Shown: positions 1-7,872 of the stretch, piece by piece | Layout: the number at the start of each line of letters is the position of its first letter | How positions within the stretch are numbered: the stretch's first letter is position 1 | Source: Fundicoccus_A sp052115865 | GTDB lineage: Bacteria > Bacillota > Bacilli > Lactobacillales > Aerococcaceae | Assembly: GCF_052115865.1 (NCBI RefSeq) | Contig: NZ_JBQKME010000009.1 | Coordinates: 38,350-102,349 of the forward strand | Reading direction: 5' to 3' | DNA: 64,000 nucleotides | Position numbers and translations under genes: made by a program | The notes under the pieces: model-generated | The model's input: the letters and a program-made list of their open reading frames with translations, nothing else | The model's database searches: none | What the model was told of the DNA's origin: nothing

Positions 1-114
1 AATATCGAAGATGTACGTGGAGAAGCCGATTTTATTCACTGGCCACTTTCCGAATTCGGCCTCTTAACCAAATATGAACTGAACGAAGACGGTACAGCCA
101 TCGTCGAACGTTAA
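1..114 (+). CDS. C-terminal end of a probable type I signal peptidase (partial)
   Basis: The window opens inside this gene; the last 37 codons and a TAA stop are visible. The tail contains a G-x-A-D-F-I-x-W-P-L-S-x-F-G pattern, which resembles the C-terminal box of type I signal peptidases (G-x-A-x-F-x-x-W-P-x-x-x-x-G), membrane serine proteases that cleave exported preproteins. The catalytic Ser/Lys part lies outside the window, so the identity rests on this short match. C ends 13 of the 37 codons and G only 2, a bias discussed under findings. The stop codon overlaps the first copy of the dispersed motif (115-126). Confidence 0.45.
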   Translation, partial: NIEDVRGEADFIHWPLSEFGLLTKYELNEDGTAIVER

Positions 115-130
115 AATAAATATCACTGCA

Positions 131-176
131 ACAACAGCTCGAACGCCTCTTTATTAGAGTCGCTCGAGCTGTTTTC
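131..176. terminator. Bidirectional intrinsic terminator
   Basis: Inverted repeat AACAGCTCGA ... TCGAGCTGTTTT with a loop of about 20 bases. It lies between the convergent ends of the signal-peptidase-like gene and the uspA gene. Confidence 0.7.
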
Positions 177-178
177 AT

Positions 179-622
179 TTAGGGATTGCTTTTTACAATT
201 AACACATCACAAGGTGCGTGAATCGAAACAAAGTTTGAAACGGAACCAACAAATGCGCGCGCCATGGCGCCCTTACCAGTAGCAGCAATGACAATCAAAT
301 CGGTATTATATTCTTTTGGATAAATATTACCAATTAAGTCTGCCGGGCTACCACTTTCGACGGTAGAAATTGCTTGTAGACCTTCAGCTTCTGCTTCTTT
401 CACGAGGCGTTCAACGAATGAAGTGTCAAATGAAGCTGAAAATTCTGATGAGGATAGGCGAGTGAGTTCGGGTGATAAGTTAATACTTCGATTATCAATT
501 ACAAAAACAATATGCACACGTGCACGGTTACGTTTGGCAATGGCAAGTGCTTTTTTAAAGGAATTACGTGACTGCGGCGATCCGTCGACAGGGACTAGGA
601 TGTTTTTATATTCATCTAGCAT
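179..622 (-). CDS. Universal stress protein, UspA family
   Basis: Small cytoplasmic UspA-fold protein of 147 residues, the usual single-domain length. The N-terminus (YKNILVPVDGS) is the canonical first strand with the nucleotide-contacting Asp. The C-terminal part carries a glycine-rich G-x-G ... GSVS stretch followed by the last strand ending CDVLIVK, the pattern of ATP-binding Usp proteins. Members support survival of starvation and stress, but the substrate is unknown. I chose the ATG at 622 because AAAGGAG stands eight bases upstream; a GTG three codons earlier overlaps poorly with that site. The gene is monocistronic and has a cre-like site just upstream, suggesting CcpA control. Confidence 0.85.
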   Translation of the reverse strand: MLDEYKNILVPVDGSPQSRNSFKKALAIAKRNRARVHIVFVIDNRSINLSPELTRLSSSEFSASFDTSFVERLVKEAEAEGLQAISTVESGSPADLIGNIYPKEYNTDLIVIAATGKGAMARAFVGSVSNFVSIHAPCDVLIVKSNP

Positions 623-646
623 CTTTAACACTCCTTTTATTTTTTA

Positions 647-660
647 TGCAAACGTTTACT
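647..660. promoter_or_regulatory. cre-like CcpA site upstream of uspA
   Basis: TGCAAACGTTTACT is close to the catabolite-response consensus TGTAAACGTTTACA. On the minus strand it sits just downstream of an AT-rich region resembling a -10 box and upstream of the uspA ribosome site, which would favour repression by CcpA. The function is inferred from the match only. Confidence 0.6.
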
Positions 661-727
661 ATAATAATTGTACCTTATCTAAGAAAAAAACAATAGTAAA
701 CTGGCTGATTTTGACACACTTTAAGGA

Positions 728-755
728 TTGAAGACTTCAAATAATCTGTTATAAT
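728..755 (+). promoter_or_regulatory. Sigma-A promoter of the proS T-box leader
   Basis: TTGAAG, 16-bp spacer, TATAAT. Transcription would start around 762, at the 5' edge of the T-box structure. Confidence 0.65.
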
Positions 756-761
756 GTGGGT

Positions 762-1016
762 AGTTATAGGAATAGTAGAGCAAATGATGTTATTAGAGAA
801 TGTTGCCCTGGCTGGAAGCAACTAACCCCTGATTTGATCGAACCTACCTATGGGTTGAGCCTGAGATATTTATTTGAGGGCTTTAAAATGATTGGGTTGG
901 CCTCTGTATCGGCTATGAGTGGGCTAATATATTTAGCAAGTAAGGTGGTACCGCGGAGAGTTAACGGCTGTTCTTCGTCCTTTTATGGGCAGAACGGGCG
1001 TTATTTTTGTATGTAA
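762..1016 (+). promoter_or_regulatory. T-box leader (tRNA-Pro sensing) of proS
   Basis: The conserved T-box sequence AAGGTGGTACCGCGG is at 942-956. It is followed by a G+C-rich inverted repeat and a T run (to about 1012), the expected antiterminator/terminator switch. Upstream is a stem I-like region with a TTGCCCTGGCTGGAAGCAA hairpin. The sequence GAACCTACC contains a CCT triplet at 843-845, the likely proline specifier, which agrees with the downstream prolyl-tRNA synthetase gene. Uncharged tRNA-Pro would stabilise the antiterminator and switch on proS. A variant of the dispersed motif (GAGATATTTATTTG, 863-876) lies within the leader. Confidence 0.88.
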
Positions 1017-1034
1017 AATTAAGGAGGAGTTTTT

Positions 1035-2474
1035 GTGGTCACACGTAAAGAAGATTTTTCAAAATGGTATTTGCAGACGATTCAACAAGCGGATTTGATG
1101 GATTATGCTCCTGTGCGAGGAAATATTATTTTTAAACCAGATGGTTATGAAATTTGGGAGCATATTCAAGAAGAGTTTAACCGTCGTTTTAAAGAAGAGG
1201 GGATTCGCAATGCCTATTTCCCAATGTTGATTCCAGAGTCATTCTTTAACAAAGAAAAGAACCATATTGAAGGTTTTAGTCCTGAATTGCCATGGGTAAC
1301 GGAGGCGGCGGGTGAAAAATTAGAAGAACGTTTGGCATTGCGTCCGACATCTGAAACGATGATTGGAGATGCGATGAGTCGTTGGATCCAATCTTACCGC
1401 GATTTGCCAATGGAAATTAACCAATGGGCTAACGTTTTCCGTTGGGAAAAACGGACATTGCCATTTTTAAGAACATCCGAATTTTTATGGCAAGAAGGGC
1501 ACACAGCCCATGCAACGGCTGAAGATGCGATTGAACGTACCATGCGTAGCTTGCAAATTTATAAAGAAGTCGTAGAAGGTTTATTAGCCATGCCGGTTTT
1601 CTCTGGTGAAAAGACACCTTCAGAACGTTTTGCAGGTGCTGAAAGAACCTATTCGATTGAAGCCATGATGCAAGATGGTAAAGCGGTGCAAGCGGGAACG
1701 TCACACTTTATGGGAACGAAGTTTGCTGAAGCCTTTGATATTCGTTATTTAAATACTGATAATGAACACGTTTATGCCTACACCACTTCTTTTGGTGCTT
1801 CTACGCGTTTGATTGGTGCTATGATTATGGCACACGGCGATGATCAAGGATTGGTATTGCCTCCGCGTGTGGCACCACATCAAGTAGTCATGATTCCTGT
1901 GGGACCTTGGCAAAAGAATCCTGCGATCATGGAAAAAATTGAAGAGCTACATAGTGAATTTAAAGCGCTAGGTATTCGTGTGTTAATCGATGATTCGGAT
2001 AATTCGCCAGGCTACAAATTCAACGAGTGGGAAATGCACGGCGTGCCATTTAGAATTGAAGTCGGTCCACGTGATTTGAAAAATGAACAAGTGATGGTAA
2101 AAGCACGTGACTTAGATGAAAAAGTAGCTGTGCCATTTACTGATATTATGACCTATATTCAAGAGCAAATGGACGCAATGCAAACACGTCTATTGGAAAA
2201 AGCTCGCCAAATGAATGCAGATCAATTGTATACCCATATCGAAACATTGGATGAATTAAAAGCGCATATCGAAAGTAAGCAAGCAGCAGGAGAAAATCCT
2301 GGTTGGGTGCTAGCTGGCTGGGATGGTACAGAAGAAACAGAAGCTCAAATCAAAGAAGTAACCGGCTTTACAACCCGTAACATTCCATTTGAAGGAACTG
2401 TTGAACCTAAGACGACCTGTATAGTCAGCGGAAAACCTGCTACAACAACCGTTTGGTTAGCGCGCGCCTACTAA
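1035..2474 (+). CDS. proS: Prolyl-tRNA synthetase, archaeal/eukaryotic-type (short form)
   Basis: Charges tRNA-Pro with proline in the cytoplasm. At 479 residues it matches the short class II ProRS lacking the bacterial editing insertion. Visible class II motifs include the LRPTSE ... FRWEKRTLPFLRTSEF region (about residues 100-155) and the GxSTRLIGAMIM motif 3 region (about 255-268). The C-terminal anticodon-binding domain follows (HQVVMIPV onward) and the protein ends in Tyr, as is common in this subfamily. The GTG start at 1035 is preceded by AAGGAGG at a suitable distance. The T-box leader just upstream supports both function and proline-responsive control. Confidence 0.95.
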   Translation: MVTRKEDFSKWYLQTIQQADLMDYAPVRGNIIFKPDGYEIWEHIQEEFNRRFKEEGIRNAYFPMLIPESFFNKEKNHIEGFSPELPWVTEAAGEKLEERLALRPTSETMIGDAMSRWIQSYRDLPMEINQWANVFRWEKRTLPFLRTSEFLWQEGHTAHATAEDAIERTMRSLQIYKEVVEGLLAMPVFSGEKTPSERFAGAERTYSIEAMMQDGKAVQAGTSHFMGTKFAEAFDIRYLNTDNEHVYAYTTSFGASTRLIGAMIMAHGDDQGLVLPPRVAPHQVVMIPVGPWQKNPAIMEKIEELHSEFKALGIRVLIDDSDNSPGYKFNEWEMHGVPFRIEVGPRDLKNEQVMVKARDLDEKVAVPFTDIMTYIQEQMDAMQTRLLEKARQMNADQLYTHIETLDELKAHIESKQAAGENPGWVLAGWDGTEETEAQIKEVTGFTTRNIPFEGTVEPKTTCIVSGKPATTTVWLARAY

Positions 2475-2500
2475 TATTTTATGAGAAAAGAGGGATATTG

Positions 2501-3019
2501 ATGATGTCCAAAACTTGCCGTGCAACTTATGCTATCCAAACCCATAATATCTTGCCGTCAAATATCAACTACCATAAAACACTTTATGGCGGTCAATTGC
2601 TGAACTGGTTGGATAATTGTGCCAGTATTTCATTCCGCCGCTTCAGCCGTCAAAATGGTGTCACAGCCTCGGTTGATACGGTGAATTTCTTAAAACCATT
2701 GCCCTTGGCACATTCCGTCTGCTTTCACACCATGGTCACCGGAGCCTCAACGCGTTCAGTCGAAGTCTTTGCCAAAATCTTGTGTGAGAACCTAGACACA
2801 GGCGACCGCTTTTTAGCCGCGACCGCCTTCTTGACCTTTGTGGTTATTGACGCCGTTGACGGCACACCCCCTCAGCCCCTTGCTGAGATCGTGCCCGAAA
2901 CAGACGAGGAGAAATACATCTGCGCCGGCTACGCCAAACGCAAGCAAGCTCGGATGGCAGCCCGCGAAGCAAACAAAGACTTTAACGACAACATCAGCCT
3001 AGACCTTCCTTGGTCCTAA
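2501..3019 (+). CDS. Acyl-CoA thioesterase, hotdog fold (YciA/Acot-like)
   Basis: 172-residue single hotdog-domain protein. The segment NYHKTLYGGQLLNWLDNCASI carries the G-G-x-x-x-x-x-x-D pattern of acyl-CoA hydrolases, and a later SVEVFAKIL stretch fits the hotdog strand. It probably hydrolyses acyl-CoA thioesters; chain length cannot be told. The ATG at 2501 follows an AGAGGGA site; the open frame extends upstream without a good start. Base use shifts along the gene: C ends 24 of the last 47 codons, unlike proS upstream. The stop codon is fused to a full copy of the dispersed motif. Confidence 0.8.
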   Translation: MMSKTCRATYAIQTHNILPSNINYHKTLYGGQLLNWLDNCASISFRRFSRQNGVTASVDTVNFLKPLPLAHSVCFHTMVTGASTRSVEVFAKILCENLDTGDRFLAATAFLTFVVIDAVDGTPPQPLAEIVPETDEEKYICAGYAKRKQARMAAREANKDFNDNISLDLPWS

Positions 3020-3041
3020 AATAAATATCACTGCTAGTAAC

Positions 3042-3076
3042 TCAAGAGCCTGTCGAATGACAGGCTCTTGAGCAAT
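3042..3076. terminator. Perfect-stem terminator after the thioesterase gene
   Basis: AAGAGCCTGTC, 4-base loop, GACAGGCTCTT. The T run is poor, so it may act as a weak terminator or transcript stabiliser. Confidence 0.55.
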
Positions 3077-3254
3077 TTTTGGAGGTGGATGGGGCGGTGG
3101 GGAGATGTGTGTGGTGAGAGTTCAAGGCGTGGGGTGAGCGAATGGGTCTTAGGAGTTGGCGCCTTTTAACGCAAATGCCGAACGCGTAATAGGTCAATTG
3201 AAAAGGTATAATGCGATCGTCAAACGTGTGTGTTTGGTAGTACGAAATAATTTC

Positions 3255-3440
3255 ACGAGTACCCAAAGTGGTCCTCGTTTTTTCGACGAGTGCCCAAAGT
3301 GTCCCTCGTTTTTTCAACGAGTACCCAAAGTGGTCCTCGTTTTCTCAACGAGTACCCAAAGTGTCCCTCGTTTTTTCGACGAGTACCCAAAGTGTCCCTC
3401 GTTTTCTCAACGAGTTTAAACCTTTAGCCTCGTTTCTTCG
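3255..3440. repeat. 31-bp tandem palindromic repeat array (R31, locus 1)
   Basis: Five near-identical 31-bp units start at 3255, 3286, 3317, 3348 and 3379; a sixth divergent unit is at 3410. Each begins ACGAG and ends CTCGTTTT plus 3-4 bases, so unit ends can pair (ACGAG with CTCGT). The core reads TACCCAAAGTG(G/T)(T/C)CC. There are no unique spacers, so it is not CRISPR. The rest of the 3019-3571 gap holds a short inverted stretch around 3461-3507 (GTGGCCCACTA ... TAATGGACCACTT) and no convincing gene. The same unit recurs at 22759. Confidence 0.85.
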
Positions 3441-3570
3441 TATTTATCGCAAATAAAAAGTGGCCCACTATTCAACAAGTAATAATCGAATAATGGACCA
3501 CTTATTTTATACTCTAAATTTTCCACATAATCCTGTAAACCTCATTATCAAATCAAATCACACCAACTCA

Positions 3571-4551
3571 CTAAGCATATAACCACATCGTCATAGCCAA
3601 ACTACTAATAATAACAATCAACCAAGTCACGCCGCCTAAGACAATCGTCTTGAAACCGGCTTTCATCAAATCACCAAAAGAAACACTCATCCCAACAGCT
3701 GCTAAGGCAGCGGTTAAGGCTAACCGGCTCAAGGACTTAATGCCAGTTGTAAAGGCTGCAGGCAAATTAAAGACATTCGCAAGCACAATGGCCACGATGA
3801 AAAACAAAATAAACGTTGGGAATATTTTTTTAAGCGAAAAACTTTGCTTGTCAGTTTGACGGTAATTAGAATAAATAGCGGCCAAAGAAACCGGCACAAT
3901 CATTAAGGTTCGCATCATTTTAACAAGCGTAGCCGTGTCACCGGCTAATTGGGAATGCTGATAGCCAGCTGCTACCACAGAAGATGTGTCATTAATCGCC
4001 GTCCCAGCAAACACACCATATTGGATGGTACTCAAACCAAATAACTGTCCCAACAGAGGGAACAACACTAAAGCGAGTAAATTATAAATAAAAATAGTAG
4101 AAATAGCATAGGTCAGATCATCTTCATCGGCTTCAACAATCGGAGCAACAGCCGCAATCGCTGATCCCCCACAAATTGCTGTCCCAGCGCCAATTAACCA
4201 GCGAGCATTCACTGAAATACCAAGCTTTTTACCAACAAAATACGCTGTTGCAAAAGCAATTAAAATAACCAATAAAATAATCGGAATAGCATTCAAAGTC
4301 ACACTCGACAGCATATCCAGCGAAAGTGTAAAACCGAGCAAAACCACGCCAAACTTCAGCATCATTGAACTTACTTTCTTTATATTCTTTGCATCATATA
4401 AGCCCCGCAACGCTGTATTCGCCACAATCATCCCCAGAACAATCGCCGCGAACGAATGACCAATAATCGGAAATTGATTCCCAATAAGATAAGCCAGTAA
4501 AGTAATCACTAGCAAAAGACCGTAAGCCATAACATTTGATTTCAATAACAA
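3571..4551 (-). CDS. YeiH-family putative sulfate exporter / permease
   Basis: Integral membrane protein of 326 residues, the usual length for PF03601 (YeiH/YadS) proteins, with about ten hydrophobic helices. Typical family stretches are GMIVANTAL near residue 45, GAGTAICGGSAIAAVAP near 125 and FAGTAINDTSSVVAAG near 185. Family members are annotated as sulfate or unspecified anion exporters on weak evidence, so the substrate is open. Starts in this frame are TTG codons at 4551 or 4545 after GAAGGGG; 4545 has better spacing. It lies downstream of the GalK-like gene on the same strand with a motif copy in the 30-bp gap. Confidence 0.8.
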   Translation of the reverse strand: MLLKSNVMAYGLLLVITLLAYLIGNQFPIIGHSFAAIVLGMIVANTALRGLYDAKNIKKVSSMMLKFGVVLLGFTLSLDMLSSVTLNAIPIILLVILIAFATAYFVGKKLGISVNARWLIGAGTAICGGSAIAAVAPIVEADEDDLTYAISTIFIYNLLALVLFPLLGQLFGLSTIQYGVFAGTAINDTSSVVAAGYQHSQLAGDTATLVKMMRTLMIVPVSLAAIYSNYRQTDKQSFSLKKIFPTFILFFIVAIVLANVFNLPAAFTTGIKSLSRLALTAALAAVGMSVSFGDLMKAGFKTIVLGGVTWLIVIISSLAMTMWLYA

Positions 4552-4581
4552 AACCCCTTCAACATTTTAAATAAATATCAC

Positions 4582-5772
4582 TTACATTAAAATACGATTG
4601 CGATCTCCCAAACTTGCCACATCAAACATGGGAGTTAGGCCAATTTCATCTTGGTAAATAGAAGTCAGATTAGCCTTAACCTCTTCAAGAGCATCCGATT
4701 TAACAATAGCAAAGGCCGTTCCACCAAGACGTCCGTCTGTGGTACTGGCTGAGAAAACACCCTTTTGCGCATTCGCAGCTTCAATAACCGTATCTAGTTC
4801 ATAACCCGTTAATTCAAAAATATCACGCAAACTTTCATAGGACCGATTAATCAGCCGGTTAAAATGGTTAAATTTGTCTTTTTCAATCGCCTCAACCGCG
4901 CGTGATACACGGTCGTTTTCATAGACAATATATTTGAGTCGTTTTTCAATGACGGGATTGTCTAACAAATGGTGGTAGCGTTCGTAGTCAGATAAACTTA
5001 AATCGACTAGATTTTGAATCGGTAAGACAGACTTGAGCTTATTCAAAGCCAAATTGGCCTCAACAATCCGACGCTGATATTTAATTTGATTGAACTGGCG
5101 GTTTCTTAAGGTGTCGATTAAAAGAATGGAATAGTCTTGGTCTTTGAAGGCAGGAAAAATTCTGTAAGCATTTTCTCTCGCATCAAAGTAAAACACATGC
5201 TCTTTCGCGGTTTTTAAATAAGTTGTATAATCAGCCAAGGTTGCTGTAGCAATCTCGTCTGGAGACAGAGCGACTTCGGCTTGATGAGCGATTTTTATAA
5301 TCGCATCATCAGCCAAATCGAAGTCATAAATATATGAGATAGACATGGCTAAAAGTGATATAATAGATGATTCTGTTGCTAACCCCGCGCCAAAGGGCAT
5401 GTTCCAATCAATCATAATATCGAATCCTTGTTGAATAAAATTGGCTGATCCATTTAATGATGTAATAATATGTTTTAAGTAGTCAGACCAAGATACTGCC
5501 TTCGCAGGAATTTCGAATTGATCGATGGAAAAAATCATCTCGCGATCATGTTTGCTTTTTGGACAGTAGAAGTGGACTTCTTTATCATCTCGCAAGCGGC
5601 AAACAGAATAAGCGCCACGTTGAATGGTTGTGGCGAGTAATTGTCCTGGAACATAATCGCTTTGATGTCCCATTAGATTAATCCGACCAGGATTAAACAT
5701 AATATGACCGTTCTTTTGTTGAAAGTGTTTTTCAAATTGCTCATTCAGCGATTTAATCATTGCTTTGTGCAC
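4582..5772 (-). CDS. Galactokinase-like GHMP protein with altered active-site motifs
   Basis: 396 residues, the length of galactokinase. The N-terminal signature is recognisable (NPGRINLMGHQSDYVPG), as are the positions of the glycine-rich loop (GAGLATESS, normally G-x-G-L-S-S-S-A) and the C-terminal GHMP motif (STTDGRLGGTAFAIV, normally R-M-T-G-A-G-F-G-G). The usual G-E-H-x-D-Y has become G-H-Q-S-D-Y, and the M-D-Q-F motif supplying the catalytic base is replaced by L-S-P-D-E. It is therefore probably not a normal galactokinase and may be a binding or regulatory homologue. A GTG at 5772 with AGGAGG seven bases upstream is the best start. No gal or Leloir genes are adjacent. Confidence 0.7.
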   Translation of the reverse strand: MHKAMIKSLNEQFEKHFQQKNGHIMFNPGRINLMGHQSDYVPGQLLATTIQRGAYSVCRLRDDKEVHFYCPKSKHDREMIFSIDQFEIPAKAVSWSDYLKHIITSLNGSANFIQQGFDIMIDWNMPFGAGLATESSIISLLAMSISYIYDFDLADDAIIKIAHQAEVALSPDEIATATLADYTTYLKTAKEHVFYFDARENAYRIFPAFKDQDYSILLIDTLRNRQFNQIKYQRRIVEANLALNKLKSVLPIQNLVDLSLSDYERYHHLLDNPVIEKRLKYIVYENDRVSRAVEAIEKDKFNHFNRLINRSYESLRDIFELTGYELDTVIEAANAQKGVFSASTTDGRLGGTAFAIVKSDALEEVKANLTSIYQDEIGLTPMFDVASLGDRNRILM

Positions 5773-5971
5773 CCAAGTTCCTCCTAAGGATATTATTAAA
5801 CAATTTATATCGAAAAAAACCAATTTTATGCTATGATACTATACGATAGAATGCTAAAGAAATTAAATAATTCTATGTATTTATTAACTTCATTTTAGCA
5901 TATTTAAAGTTGAGAATAACATAAATGTCTTTTGACAGTGATATTTATTTAAAGAGAGAAGGATTGACATC

Positions 5972-6748
5972 ATGAAAACTTTAGTAGTGGATACGGCTAC
6001 GTCATACTTGAGTTTAAGCTTGTTTGAAGGGGCGCAGGCCGTAGCAAATGTGACTTTGCGGTCTAAAAGACAGCACGGGGAAGCGTTGGTACAAGTCATT
6101 AATGATACGCTAAACCACTTGGCTTGGCGGCCCGACGATATTGAACAAATCATTGTAGGCGTTGGGCCCGGTTCGTATACGGGAATTCGGATTGGGGTCA
6201 CCATGGCGAAAGTTTGGGCAACGACGTTAAACGTGCCGATCATACAAGTATCGTCATTAAGTTTAATGGCAGCTGGAGGCGCGCAAGGGGTCGACAGCCA
6301 AAAAATAATCATTCCGATTATCGACGCCCGCCGGCAAACAGCCTATACAGCAGCCTATCGAATAAATAACGCTGCGACAGCTTCTTGGCAAGTCCAAACG
6401 GTCATTGCTGACCAACAAATTGAATGGAAACTTTATCTTGAGCAACTTGAGTCGCTTGTAACGGATGACATTCAAGGGTTCATTCTAGTTGGAGATTATA
6501 TCGAAGACTTTTACCAGATGACGAAGGAACATTTTCCAAAGCTTGCAATTGAATGGGCACAGGACCAACAAGCTGTGCCGCAAACCTTACAGGTGCATCA
6601 TGTCGAACAAGTCGAAGTAGTTGATGCCAACCTGTTAGTGCCAAACTATACCCAGCAGACTTTGGCGGAAAGAGAGTGGGTGCAAGCACAATCCGAGAAC
6701 CAAGGCAAAGAGGATGATCATGAAGACTTTATTGAGCACTATTCGTAA
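5972..6748 (+). CDS. tsaB: tRNA t6A biosynthesis protein TsaB
   Basis: Partner of TsaD in making N6-threonylcarbamoyladenosine at A37 of ANN-decoding tRNAs. The ASKHA-fold N-terminus is clear: VDTATSYLSLSL, then GVGPGSYTGIRIG (about residues 68-80), the TsaB signature. The protein has 258 residues, with a charged C-terminal tail beyond the usual core (about 220-230). It starts at an ATG after GAGAGAAGG and opens the tsaB-GNAT-rimI-tsaD operon, overlapping the next gene. An inverted copy of the dispersed motif stands just upstream (5938) and the first part of the gene is G-rich. A variant motif lies inside the gene at 6361. Confidence 0.93.
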   Translation: MKTLVVDTATSYLSLSLFEGAQAVANVTLRSKRQHGEALVQVINDTLNHLAWRPDDIEQIIVGVGPGSYTGIRIGVTMAKVWATTLNVPIIQVSSLSLMAAGGAQGVDSQKIIIPIIDARRQTAYTAAYRINNAATASWQVQTVIADQQIEWKLYLEQLESLVTDDIQGFILVGDYIEDFYQMTKEHFPKLAIEWAQDQQAVPQTLQVHHVEQVEVVDANLLVPNYTQQTLAEREWVQAQSENQGKEDDHEDFIEHYS

Positions 6749-7388
6749 AAATGAATGGATAAACGAGACGGTTAATTGGCTAAATTTTATTATAAAGGGA
6801 CAGGATGTTGAGCATGTTATGATGAAGCAATTAAAACCTTATATCAATCGCCTTCAGCCTATTTTTCTTGAAGAAGATAGCCCTGTTAACCAAAAGCCTA
6901 AACGGCGCACATTGCAAGTCCGCCTAGCCAACAAACATGACGTGAAAAAGATTTTTGACCTCGAATTAAAGGGCTATGATGGCTACCAAGCTTGGACAGA
7001 AGCCGATTTTCGCCATGACTTAGAAACAAATCCTCGTGCCGTTTATATTTTACTTGAAGATCAAACTGATCCACTTTCAAGCCAATTAATCGGTATGATT
7101 ACGGGACGTGCCCGGAGTAACAGTGCGCATATCAGCCATTTGATTATCCACCCTGACTTTCAAGACGCCAAGTTAGGGAGTTATTTATTAGAGCTTTGGA
7201 TTAAGGGAATGGAATTTTTGAAAATACCGACGATTACATTGGAAGTGCGTGAGTCGAATATGGTTGCGCAGCATGTCTATAAAAAGCACGGCTTTGTGGT
7301 CACTTCATCCAAAGCCAACTACTACCGCTCTAACAATGAGACCGCCTTAAATATGAAGCGGGAACAAAGGACGAATGATTTTGAATAA
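6720..7388 (+). CDS. GNAT N-acetyltransferase (RimI-like) with N-terminal extension
   Basis: 222 residues from the ATG at 6720, which has AAAGAGG six bases upstream. The first roughly 65 residues are basic and amphipathic with no domain I recognise. The GNAT domain follows from about residue 68 (LQVRLANKHDVKKIFDLE) to the end, including the acetyl-CoA region (HISHLIIHPDFQDAKLGSYLL) and the RimI-like ending ESNMVAQHVYKKHGF ... NYYR. It overlaps both tsaB and the next rimI copy. Two RimI-like genes in a row in this operon suggest different targets, with ribosomal protein S18 the known one for RimI. The role of the extension is unknown. Confidence 0.85.
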   Translation: MKTLLSTIRKNEWINETVNWLNFIIKGQDVEHVMMKQLKPYINRLQPIFLEEDSPVNQKPKRRTLQVRLANKHDVKKIFDLELKGYDGYQAWTEADFRHDLETNPRAVYILLEDQTDPLSSQLIGMITGRARSNSAHISHLIIHPDFQDAKLGSYLLELWIKGMEFLKIPTITLEVRESNMVAQHVYKKHGFVVTSSKANYYRSNNETALNMKREQRTNDFE

Positions 7389-7872
7389 TGAAATAAATAA
7401 CACTGCCTTACACATGCAAATTGTGCCATTTAAAGGTCTGCAATTACCTGACAATGTTCGGCAGTTTATTATCGAAGCCAATCAAGCTTTCAACTGGTCA
7501 AAAGTGGCTAGCTTGAGTGATTTTGATAATCCTTTAAGTGAGTATTATGTCTTATTTTATGAAAAAGCAGTCATTGGCTATGTTGGTTTGCAGCATGTCC
7601 TCAATGAAGGGACGCTTAATTTAGTTTATATTGAAGGAAAATGGCGCAAACAAGGATTGGGGCAACAGTTACTCTTGTTTGTTATAGACCAATTAGCGGC
7701 TCGAGATATCAGTCATTTATTTTTAGAAGTGCGCGAAAGCAATCAAGCGGCTCTAGCTTTGTATCAGAAAGTAGGCTTTGAATTGATTGCCAAACGCAAA
7801 AATTACTACCGTAACCCACAGGAAGATGCCTGTATTTTACAAATGAATTTAAGAGAAGGGGTGAAAAAATGA
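7375..7872 (+). CDS. rimI: Ribosomal-protein-alanine N-acetyltransferase RimI
   Basis: 165-residue GNAT protein of typical RimI length. Features are the acetyl-CoA loop region KWRKQGLGQQLL (about residues 85-95), LFLEVRESNQAALALYQKVGF and the conserved ending R-K-N-Y-Y. RimI acetylates the N-terminal alanine of ribosomal protein S18. The start overlaps the end of the previous gene and the stop overlaps tsaD (shared ATGA-type junction), so the operon is probably translationally coupled. The first codons contain a one-mismatch copy of the dispersed motif (7391-7407). Confidence 0.88.
   Translation: MILNNEINNTALHMQIVPFKGLQLPDNVRQFIIEANQAFNWSKVASLSDFDNPLSEYYVLFYEKAVIGYVGLQHVLNEGTLNLVYIEGKWRKQGLGQQLLLFVIDQLAARDISHLFLEVRESNQAALALYQKVGFELIAKRKNYYRNPQEDACILQMNLREGVKK

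Noticed and set aside
756..1016. 86-aa reading frame before proS
   Set aside because: Lies entirely in the T-box leader RNA.
3255..3440. CRISPR array
   Set aside because: Pure tandem 31-bp units with no spacer sequence.
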